This document shows, piece by piece, positions 6,156-12,307 of a DNA stretch of 12,307 bases. This DNA comes from Planctomycetaceae bacterium (GTDB lineage: Bacteria; Planctomycetota; Phycisphaerae; Phycisphaerales; SM1A02). The notes under the pieces are model-generated. The model made no database searches and had not been told where the DNA came from. It worked only from the letters and a program-made list of their open reading frames with translations. The stretch's first letter is position 1; each line of letters opens with the position of its first letter. Position numbers and translations under genes: made by a program. The stretch spans positions 1 through 12,307 of the forward strand of contig JAIYCA010000050.1 in assembly GCA_027488265.1 (NCBI GenBank). Reading direction: 5' to 3'.

Positions 6156-7076
6156 TCACGCCTTCCGCATGATGAAGCAGTAGTTGAAACCACGCAGGAA
6201 GAAGTTGCCTTCTTCCGCGGCCTTTCGCCAGTTTCCGTAGGTGAGCTTCTTGTTGTGGCGAACGACGCAGATGATGTCGACTGCAGCGAAGTACTTCCGC
6301 ATGATTGCGAAGAGTTCAAACCCGATCGGCATGAACTCGCTGCCCTTGACGGCCTTTCCATCGCGATCGCGCTTCTTACGCCACGAGTCGCTGACGTAGA
6401 GCCCCATGTAACGGCCAGGTTTCAGCACGCGATGAATCTCGCGAATCACCTCGTCCATCGCGCGGTAGTACGCGCGGCCTTCATCTTCGCCGCCCGAATC
6501 GAGTTTGCCGATGCAGCGCGCGTCGTCGGAGTAGTCGACGTGCGTTGAGTACGGCGGATCAATAAAGACGAAATCGACCGACTCTTTCGCGAGCGGCAAC
6601 TTGCGTGAGTCGTTCTTCTGAATCTCTTCACGCTGCGGATTGAGATCGAATCCAACGCCTTTACGCTTGAGATCGCGACACACGTCGAGCGTGGTGCCTG
6701 AGCCGCACATGGGATCGACGATCACATCGCCTTCCCTTGTGTACCGCGAGAGCAACTGCCAAATCACCCACGACGGCGTTGCGCCGATGTAGTCCTTGTC
6801 GCCCTGCATCGAGCCCGAGCCGATGACTTCATCGCCTTGGATGACGATCTCGCGCGGCTCTTCACCTCGCTGCAATCGCTGCTTTTTCTGCGCTTCGCGC
6901 ATCGCGGGGCTGTCGTAGTGTTGGCTCGGGTACTCCCACAGCGTCGTCGGAAAGATCCGCAGCGGTGGGCGCTCTTCGCGGCGACGCGGTGCAGCGTCGC
7001 GCGCATCGCCACCTCCGCGAGAAGTCTGCGGCGGGCGATTCGGACGATCAGATTGCTCGCGGAACGGCTTGGGCAC
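6156..7076 (-). CDS. Putative DNA methyltransferase (N4/N6 amino type)
   Basis: A 306-residue SAM-dependent methyltransferase. The SAM-binding motif is DPMCGSGTT (121-129), followed by GFDLNP (142-147) and the catalytic DPPY (173-176). DPPY is the signature of enzymes that methylate exocyclic amino groups in DNA; some RNA guanine-N2 enzymes share it, so RNA is a possible substrate. The segment ATPSWVIWQLLSRYT before motif I resembles the equivalent part of N4/N6 DNA methylases. Motif I precedes DPPY, unlike the beta-class order. The first 40 residues are Arg/Pro-rich and probably disordered. The start is GTG (7074-7076) with no Shine-Dalgarno sequence; the first ATG, at residue 59, would remove part of the likely conserved IFPTTLWEYP region. 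No restriction endonuclease or specificity gene is present, so it would be an orphan enzyme. It lies 67 bp downstream of chrA on the same strand. Confidence 0.75.
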   Translation of the reverse strand: MPKPFREQSDRPNRPPQTSRGGGDARDAAPRRREERPPLRIFPTTLWEYPSQHYDSPAMREAQKKQRLQRGEEPREIVIQGDEVIGSGSMQGDKDYIGATPSWVIWQLLSRYTREGDVIVDPMCGSGTTLDVCRDLKRKGVGFDLNPQREEIQKNDSRKLPLAKESVDFVFIDPPYSTHVDYSDDARCIGKLDSGGEDEGRAYYRAMDEVIREIHRVLKPGRYMGLYVSDSWRKKRDRDGKAVKGSEFMPIGFELFAIMRKYFAAVDIICVVRHNKKLTYGNWRKAAEEGNFFLRGFNYCFIMRKA

Positions 7077-7082
7077 GCGCGG

Positions 7083-7088
7083 AGTGTA
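7083..7088 (-). promoter_or_regulatory. Possible -10 box of the methyltransferase gene
   Basis: TACACT ends 6 bases before the GTG start codon, which would place transcription initiation at or near the first codon. The wider string GTACACTCCG occurs again upstream of ppdK (from 2903, plus strand). No -35 match is seen at the right distance, so this is tentative. Confidence 0.25.
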
Positions 7089-7143
7089 CGGCTCTCAAGC
7101 GAGATTGATGCTGTGCCCGACTGTGGCCCATCCGTGCGCCTCG

Positions 7144-8277
7144 TCAGCGAAGGAGTCCAGCGATCGCACCCGCCGCGCCTGCACCGATCACGAGGATTGG
7201 TGTACCGAGCGGATGCTTCACGCGGAAGACGACGCCGATCGCGAGACCGATGAGCGGCGCGGTCCATCCGCCGAAAAAGACCGGCCGCTTCGGCCATCCG
7301 CCGCTCGTCTCGATCATGAAGAGGAGCGCCGCGCTCGCGATCATGCCGACCGCGATCGTGCTGAGGAGGTCGAGCACCCGCCGCGCAGGTTTCCACCCAA
7401 CCAGCCGTTCGAAGAAACCGAATCCAACAAACGTGAAACTAAATGCGGGCAGGAAGATGCCCGCAGTGAAGGCAAGTGCGCCTGCGAGTCCGCCGCCTTG
7501 ATAGCCAACGAATGTGCCGAAGATCACAAGCGGCGCAGGCAGCACGCTTGCGATCGCGATCCCGTCGAGGCACGCCTGCTGCGTCATCCAGCCGCCGTCG
7601 CCTGCGGCGACCGATGTCACATAGGGGAGCGCCGTGTATGCGCCGCCGAAGGTGACGAGTCCTGCGACGAGTCCGTGCCCGAAGAGCGCGCCCGCCGTGC
7701 GCGTCTCGGCCGATGTGGCGCGCTCGACCGCGGCGCCGTCGATCGCCCCCGACAGCAGGTATGTCGACGCGATCGAAGCGATGAAGAAGACGACCATCGG
7801 CATCTTGTTCGTGTCAAACGCCGCAGCCCAGATCGGTTTCACGAGCTTGATCACTGCTCGAACAATGAGCGCGCACGCTGCGATCTGCATTGCTGCCATC
7901 GCGCCGGCAACGGGCGGCGATTTCAAATCGAGTTGGCCATAGAGCGCACTCGCGACGAGCATGAGCGCGAGCCCTGGCAGCATGAATCCAAGGCCCGCGG
8001 CGATTCCACCGACGCGACCTCCGCGCACGGTGCCGAGGTAACAGCACATCTCATGCGCCTCTGGCCCGGGCAGCACCTGATACACGCCAAGCGCGCGGCG
8101 GAATCGCGGCTCGTCGGTCCAGCCGCGACGGTGCACAAATTCGGCGAGAAGTTCTTGGATCTGCACGACGGGTCCGCCGAACGCACGCAGTCCAAACACG
8201 AGAAACGCGGTGAAAATCGCGGTGAAACCGCGGTCTTCGCGTGCACTCGTTTCGGCGGAGGCGGGTTCGTCAGCCAT
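7144..8277 (-). CDS. chrA: Chromate transporter, ChrA family (two-domain form)
   Basis: A 377-residue inner-membrane protein of about 10-12 hydrophobic segments. It has the two homologous halves of the long-chain CHR family. The N-terminal half shows FGGPVVQIQ and VLPGPEAHEMCCYLG, followed by GLGFMLPG. The C-terminal half shows VTFGGAYTALPYV and SVLPAPLVIFGTFVGY, followed by GIFLPAF. Characterised members expel chromate from the cytoplasm and give chromate resistance; some relatives may serve other anions, so the substrate is inferred. I chose the ATG at 8275-8277. A TTG at 8301 would add eight residues, and neither start has a well-spaced Shine-Dalgarno sequence. No chrB-type regulator or other metal-resistance gene is nearby. 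It is divergent from the metalloprotease gene at 8350 with 72 bp between, and upstream of the methyltransferase gene on the same strand. Confidence 0.88.
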   Translation of the reverse strand: MADEPASAETSAREDRGFTAIFTAFLVFGLRAFGGPVVQIQELLAEFVHRRGWTDEPRFRRALGVYQVLPGPEAHEMCCYLGTVRGGRVGGIAAGLGFMLPGLALMLVASALYGQLDLKSPPVAGAMAAMQIAACALIVRAVIKLVKPIWAAAFDTNKMPMVVFFIASIASTYLLSGAIDGAAVERATSAETRTAGALFGHGLVAGLVTFGGAYTALPYVTSVAAGDGGWMTQQACLDGIAIASVLPAPLVIFGTFVGYQGGGLAGALAFTAGIFLPAFSFTFVGFGFFERLVGWKPARRVLDLLSTIAVGMIASAALLFMIETSGGWPKRPVFFGGWTAPLIGLAIGVVFRVKHPLGTPILVIGAGAAGAIAGLLR

Positions 8278-8349
8278 GCTCCGCAACTGTACCTCACGCA
8301 AATGCGCGCTTTCAGTTGGATCTCACCCAAGCGGCAGTAGAGTGTGCGG

Positions 8350-10641
8350 ATGTCGAAAGCTCCCCGTCGTGCCGGTCACCGTCTGCTCGCTGCACCGCGC
8401 ATCGCACCTGACTTGGTCTCGTTTTTGGCCTCGTTTATGGCCTCGTTCATCCTCGCCAGTGCGGCACATGCGGTCGACGTTTCGGTCTCCGCCATCGAAA
8501 TCACCCAGGGCTTTCAGGCCGCGGCAGGCACGACTCCACTCATCGCCCGCAACGCGACCGCGGTGCGAGTCAGAATTTCGTTGAACGGCCAAACGACTGC
8601 ACAAGCGGGTGTCGACGCGGTGTTGCGCATCTACGCAAACGGCGTCGAGATTCCGAGTTCGCCTGTCTACTCGTCGAACGGCCCGATCACGGCGCCCGTC
8701 ACGCCGAACAGCGCGAACATCAACGACACGCTCAACTTCATCTGCTTCCCGCCGCAATCGACCGACGTCGACTTCACCGTGACGGTGAACCAGTTCCGCA
8801 CGATTGCGGAGACGAACTACGCGAACAACACGACGAGTGTGCTCAACAAGTCGTTCCTCTGCCGAAAGATGGTGGACATCGCGTACGTGCCTGTGAACTA
8901 CACGTTTGGCGCAGGGCTGCCGCAGCAATCGTTCATGGAGCCAGGATTCGGCGACGCGTTCTTGCGCGGGATTTTTAAGACGGGTGATTGGAACTACCAC
9001 CGCGTACCCGTGACGCCGCCGGTTGTTTCATCCAGCATCGAAACGGCGAACACGGCACTTCTGAACACGCTGAGTTCATTACGACAGACATCCATTCCTG
9101 CCGCAGGTTTTCAGCGGCCTGAATTCATCTACGGTTGGCTTCCAGGAAATCCGTTCAGCGGAAACGGGCAAGCGATTGGTATCCCCGGTGATGCGGCGTT
9201 CGGCAACACCGAGAGCTCGCGATTCCAACGCACATTTGCGCACGAAATCGGCCACTTGTGGGGACTCTCGCACAATTCAACGACGCTCGGAGTCGCGTCC
9301 TTTGACGTTGAGCATCAACTCAAGGAACCGCTCAACATCGCGCAAGTGCAGGTGTCGACGAAGTCAGACATTATGGTTGCAGGGCTTCTGACGAATCAGG
9401 CGTGGGTTGCCTCGGGTTCGTATCTTGATTGCATCAACGACGCGCGCTCCGCGTGCACCGCCGCTGACGAGAATGGCGGCGCGACCGATCTGGCGTCGGA
9501 TGTTGCGAGCGACGCGACGTCGGTGATGCGACTCACGGGCGTCCACGATCATGTGATGCGTCGCGTCACACTCGACGCTGCGATGCCGAATGAACTCGTT
9601 GTGCCGACCGCGGATAACCCCGATGGAAACGTGCTCGTGGAAGCATTCGATGCGGCGGGCGCGCTGCTCCACTCGGTGCGTGTCGACACGCGCGCGTGTC
9701 GTGAGAGCTGCGCGGATCCATCACACCAACACAGCACAACTTCGCTCTTTGTGAATCTTCCGCGTTGGACGAAGGGTCGCGAAATCGCGCGCGTCCTTGT
9801 CCGTGAGTGGACGAAGTCCAAGGGGAGTTCTTCGGCGGGGCGTCCGCTTGCCGAGATGCTTCGGTCGGCGAACACGCCCGTGCTCACGGACGTCGACGTC
9901 GGCCCTGCGCAGCCAGGTCCGATCGCGTTCGATCCAGCGATCGATCACCTCGAAGGCCGAGTGCGCATTTCGTGGAATGCCACCGATGCCGACGGCGACG
10001 CGCTCGTTGCCGATCTTCTGTACAGCCCGAACGGCGGCGACGCGTGGCTTCCGGTCGCGGTCGGTGTCCGTGAGAGTTCGTTTGATTTCGACGCGTCGGA
10101 TCTTCCGGCAAGCCAAGGTCGCGACGCGCGCTTCCGTGCGCGCGTGAGTGATGGCCTCGGGACCTCGGACGAACTCGCGGGCGCGACCTACTCGTTCGGC
10201 AACAGCGCACCGCCAGATGTGCACTTCATCGCGCCGAACACAGCGACCTCCGTGCCGCAGGGCGCAACGGTGCTGCTGCACGCGTCGGCGTGGGATGTCG
10301 ATGATCAACTGCTCGGCGATGCGGCAATCACGTGGACTTCGAGTCGCGATGGCGCGCTCGGCGCAGGACGGTTCCTCCCAGTCCGCAATCTCACCGTCGG
10401 TGCTCACACCATCACCTTGCGTGGTACGGATTCGGGCGGCCTCTTCACGGAGAAGACGATCACGATCACCGTCACGGCTCGCAACTACAACAACGGCGAT
10501 TTCGATGGCGATGGAAGCATTGGTGCCAGCGATTTGACGATTCTGCTTTCGAGTTGGGGTGGCACGGGCATCGCAGATTTGAATCTCAACGGCGTGGTCG
10601 ATTCTGAGGATCTCGCGGACTTCCTTGCTCGCTGGAATTGA
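8350..10641 (+). CDS. Secreted metzincin-like zinc metalloprotease with dockerin-like C-terminus
   Basis: A 763-residue exported protein. Residues 1-41 form a long signal peptide ending in AHA. Residues 42 to about 175 look like a beta-sandwich (CARDB-like, with RNATAVRVRISLNG). The protease core follows, with HEIGHLWGLSH at 298-308: His298, His302 and His308 would bind zinc and Glu299 would be the catalytic base. Met342 in SDIMVAG is a plausible Met-turn. After a linker come a beta domain (about 532-616, with DADGD) and an Ig-like domain (about 620-710). The end is a dockerin-like pair: GDFDGDGSIGASDL (716-729), with calcium-loop spacing, and DLNLNGVVDSEDL. Such ends occur on many planctomycete secreted proteins without any cellulosome; their partner is not known to me. 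I chose ATG 8350 over GTG 8344; both lack a strong ribosome-binding site. The stop overlaps the ribosome-binding site of the next gene. Substrate unknown. Confidence 0.85.
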   Translation: MSKAPRRAGHRLLAAPRIAPDLVSFLASFMASFILASAAHAVDVSVSAIEITQGFQAAAGTTPLIARNATAVRVRISLNGQTTAQAGVDAVLRIYANGVEIPSSPVYSSNGPITAPVTPNSANINDTLNFICFPPQSTDVDFTVTVNQFRTIAETNYANNTTSVLNKSFLCRKMVDIAYVPVNYTFGAGLPQQSFMEPGFGDAFLRGIFKTGDWNYHRVPVTPPVVSSSIETANTALLNTLSSLRQTSIPAAGFQRPEFIYGWLPGNPFSGNGQAIGIPGDAAFGNTESSRFQRTFAHEIGHLWGLSHNSTTLGVASFDVEHQLKEPLNIAQVQVSTKSDIMVAGLLTNQAWVASGSYLDCINDARSACTAADENGGATDLASDVASDATSVMRLTGVHDHVMRRVTLDAAMPNELVVPTADNPDGNVLVEAFDAAGALLHSVRVDTRACRESCADPSHQHSTTSLFVNLPRWTKGREIARVLVREWTKSKGSSSAGRPLAEMLRSANTPVLTDVDVGPAQPGPIAFDPAIDHLEGRVRISWNATDADGDALVADLLYSPNGGDAWLPVAVGVRESSFDFDASDLPASQGRDARFRARVSDGLGTSDELAGATYSFGNSAPPDVHFIAPNTATSVPQGATVLLHASAWDVDDQLLGDAAITWTSSRDGALGAGRFLPVRNLTVGAHTITLRGTDSGGLFTEKTITITVTARNYNNGDFDGDGSIGASDLTILLSSWGGTGIADLNLNGVVDSEDLADFLARWN

Positions 10642-10652
10642 GGCCTCGTTCC

Positions 10653-11870
10653 ATGGCGCACCGAGATGCGATGGCCGATGCGATGGCCGGAGTGATGGCT
10701 GACGTGATCGTCGTTGGACTCGGAACGATGGGCTCGGCAGCGATCTTGGAACTTGCGCGTCGTGGCGTGCGGGTTGTTGGTATCGATCGCTTCTCTCCGC
10801 CGCACGACCGCGGCTCAGGGCACGGCGGCAGCCGCGTCATTCGGCTCGCCTATTTCGAACACTCGGACTACGTGCCGCTTCTGCGCCGTGCGTACGAGGG
10901 CTTTGAGCGACTTGAACGGGACGCGGGCGTGGTGCTGAAGACCGAGTGTGGCGTGGTGATGGGTGGTGCGGCGGGAAATCCTGCGTCGGCAGGGATGCTG
11001 CGCAGCGCACGCGCGCACGGACTCGAGGTCGAGCACTTCGACGGTGCAGAGTTGATGCGGCGATACCCGCAGTTTTCCGTGCCGCACGATTGGGAAATCG
11101 TGCGCGAAACGCGCGGCGGTTTCGTGCGGCCGGAGGCGACGATCCGCGCGGCGCTCGCAGAGGCGGAGCGGTTGGGTGCGACGATCGTGCGGAACATGCC
11201 AATCACGCGGTGGGAGAGTGACGGCCGGCGTGTCCGCGTCTTTGGCGGGGCTGGGTCGTCCACACGTCGATGGGAAGCGGGGGCGTTGGTGCTTTCGTCG
11301 GGTGCGTGGATGCCGGGGCTGTCGGCAGGCGTGTCGGTGGGCGGCTCTGGGGTTGTGGCGTCCAATCCGTTTGCGCTCCGGCCGACGCGCGAGACGCTCG
11401 TTTGGCTTGACGACGAGGGAGATCGCGGCTGGCACGCGAGCGAGATGCCCGTGTGGTTCTTCGATCGCGGGAGCGCGCCACCCGTCTACGGGATCCCGGC
11501 CTTCGACGGCATGGGTTCGCCGCGAGGACTCAAGGTTGGGCTTCACGGACGTGGCCCCGATGCAGCACCGGAATCGATCGGGGATGCGGTTGATCCGGCG
11601 GTCGTTGACGAAACGCGCGCAGCAACGTCAGAGCGGATCCCAGTGGCGGCGTCGCGTGCAACCAGTCACGCCTGTCACTGCATGTACACCATGTCGCCGG
11701 ATGGGCACTTCGTGGTTGGCCTACATCCCGAGTTTGCGAACGTCGCGGTTGCGTGCGGCTTCAGCGGCCACGGGTTCAAGTTTGCGCCTGTGATTGGCGA
11801 AGCGCTTGCCGACTTGGCCGTTGACGGGCGTACAGCGTTGCCGATCGGGTTCCTCGCGCCGCGTGGGTGA
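10653..11870 (+). CDS. FAD-dependent amine oxidase, sarcosine / N-methyltryptophan oxidase family
   Basis: A 405-residue flavoenzyme of the MSOX/MTOX (SolA-like) family, which oxidises secondary amino acids such as sarcosine or N-methyl-tryptophan to an imine, producing hydrogen peroxide. An N-terminal Rossmann motif (VIVVGLGTMGS, Gly22-x-Gly24-x-x-Gly27) binds FAD. It is followed by GIDRFSPPH and SRVIRLAY, typical of the family. Near the C-terminus HCMYTMSPDGHFVVG contains Cys343, at the position of the cysteine that holds FAD covalently in family members, then GFSGHGFKFAPVIGEALADL. The exact substrate cannot be read from sequence. I chose ATG 10653 because TGAGG lies 9 bases upstream, overlapping the stop of the protease gene (10639-10641), which implies translational coupling. 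Further in-frame ATGs at 10671, 10683 and 10695 come from a 12-bp repeat. The last lies directly before the Rossmann strand and could be the true start. Confidence 0.87.
   Translation: MAHRDAMADAMAGVMADVIVVGLGTMGSAAILELARRGVRVVGIDRFSPPHDRGSGHGGSRVIRLAYFEHSDYVPLLRRAYEGFERLERDAGVVLKTECGVVMGGAAGNPASAGMLRSARAHGLEVEHFDGAELMRRYPQFSVPHDWEIVRETRGGFVRPEATIRAALAEAERLGATIVRNMPITRWESDGRRVRVFGGAGSSTRRWEAGALVLSSGAWMPGLSAGVSVGGSGVVASNPFALRPTRETLVWLDDEGDRGWHASEMPVWFFDRGSAPPVYGIPAFDGMGSPRGLKVGLHGRGPDAAPESIGDAVDPAVVDETRAATSERIPVAASRATSHACHCMYTMSPDGHFVVGLHPEFANVAVACGFSGHGFKFAPVIGEALADLAVDGRTALPIGFLAPRG
10665..10700 (+). repeat. Three tandem 12-bp units at the oxidase start
   Basis: GATGCGATGGCC at 10665-10676 and 10677-10688 is followed by a diverged GGAGTGATGGCT at 10689-10700. 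Each unit supplies an in-frame ATG (10671, 10683, 10695). The translated stretch, DAMADAMAGVMA, precedes the FAD-binding fold. Confidence 0.75.
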
Positions 11871-12215
11871 ATGTCACGATCTAAGACAAGCGCGGCGCGA
11901 AGCGAAGCGCGAGAGGATGATGTCGTGGGAAACGCGACGTCCCGTGTGGCATCACCTCTGGTGATGGCGAGACTCAGGTTCGCATTGAGTTCCAAGTTTC
12001 GATTTGGACGGTCGTCCGTGTTTGCACCTCAAGCCACTACCTCCTGCTTCGCAGGGGGGTAGTGCCACACGACACGATGAGCGACTCCCATCTCGACTGC
12101 TCAGGCTTCGCTGCGCTCCGCCTTCGGCCATGTCCAACGTGGCGCACGCGAAGGCGGGCTGGCGACATCCACACCACAGCGAGCGAGTTGCGAAGCAGGT
12201 CGCGAGCGCTCCAAG
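11871..12215. other. Non-coding region after the oxidase gene
   Basis: No supported gene. The short open frames here have no family likeness and run across hairpins. One small hairpin is CATCACC (11950-11956) with GGTGATG (11960-11966), loop TCT; it lacks a T tract and so is a weak terminator candidate. The rest includes a GC-rich tract around 12100-12130 (GGCTTCGCTGCGCTCCGCC). Confidence 0.6.
12035..12064. repeat. TTC-loop hairpin
   Basis: CACTACC (12035-12041) pairs with GGTAGTG (12058-12064), and CCTGC (12043-12047) with GCAGG (12051-12055), around a TTC loop with a small bulge between. It has the same two-part stem and TTC loop as the hairpin-1 elements but no shared flanks, so membership of that family is uncertain. 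Confidence 0.55.
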
Positions 12216-12263
12216 AAGCGAGCGAGAGCGGGCACCTGAAGCGAAGCTTCAGCAGCCCGCCAG
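12216..12263 (-). repeat. Inverted copy of the hairpin-1 element
   Basis: On the minus strand these 48 bases are identical to 122-169 of the tandem repeat. They include the full hairpin GCGGGC / CTGAAGC / TTC / GCTTCAG / GCCCGC (12228-12260). The GAGTGAATC half of the unit is not found beside it. The last 44 bp of the window show nothing recognisable. Confidence 0.8.
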
Positions 12264-12307
12264 CCGCTCGCGCTACGAAAAAGGGCCACTGCGCGATCGG
12301 CTGCGCA

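Noticed and set aside
7069..8340. Plus-strand open frame of 423 codons opposite chrA
   Set aside because: The minus-strand frame has clear ChrA motifs and membrane segments; the plus frame is charged, Cys/His/Arg-rich and without motifs.
11871..12289. Small open frames at 11871-12062 (plus) and 12101-12289 (minus)
   Set aside because: No ribosome-binding site, no family likeness, and they overlap hairpins and the dispersed repeat.

Overview
The window looks like a piece of a GC-rich chromosome from a planctomycete, most likely of the Phycisphaerae/Phycisphaerales type. Two protein ends point there. One secreted protein ends in a PTPGA / hydrophobic / RRRR tail, a PEP-CTERM-like sorting signal in the style common in that class. 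A second secreted protein ends in a pair of dockerin-like DxDGDG repeats. The taxonomic call is inference from these protein signatures; no rRNA gene is present.

Layout from left to right. Positions 1-214 hold a tandem pair of 107-bp repeats, each carrying two hairpins. Next comes a short, apparently dead minus-strand open frame (217-300) that still reads as a Sec signal peptide. A minus-strand gene for a small exported PEP-CTERM-like protein (524-1159) follows, with a strong terminator at 441-471 and two palindromes in its leader. Then pabB (1352-2890, minus; folate branch) diverges from a pyruvate, phosphate dikinase gene (2969-5755, plus), with 78 bp between them. Positions 5756-6155 are non-coding and dense in hairpins and short repeats, including a strong terminator. 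Beyond this are two minus-strand genes, a DNA methyltransferase-like gene (6156-7076) and a chrA-type chromate transporter (7144-8277). A plus-strand pair follows: a large secreted metzincin-like metalloprotease with dockerin-like end (8350-10641) and, 11 bp later, an FAD-dependent amine oxidase of the sarcosine / N-methyltryptophan oxidase family (10653-11870). The last 437 bp are non-coding, with hairpins and an inverted copy of the repeat seen at the left end.

The genes do not form one pathway. They are mostly housekeeping or metabolic (PabB, PPDK, amine oxidase), export-related (the two secreted proteins) and accessory (ChrA, methyltransferase). The only convincing co-expressed pair is the metalloprotease and the oxidase, where the ribosome-binding site of the second gene overlaps the stop codon of the first.

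The most notable signal is not a protein. It is a family of intergenic two-hairpin elements (positions 1-214, 5764-5832, 5959-6022, 6081-6109 and 12216-12263). The members keep their fold, loop sequences and flanks while the stem sequences change on both sides together. That looks like selection on structure, as in a REP/BIME-like or structured-RNA element. I cannot name a described family for it.
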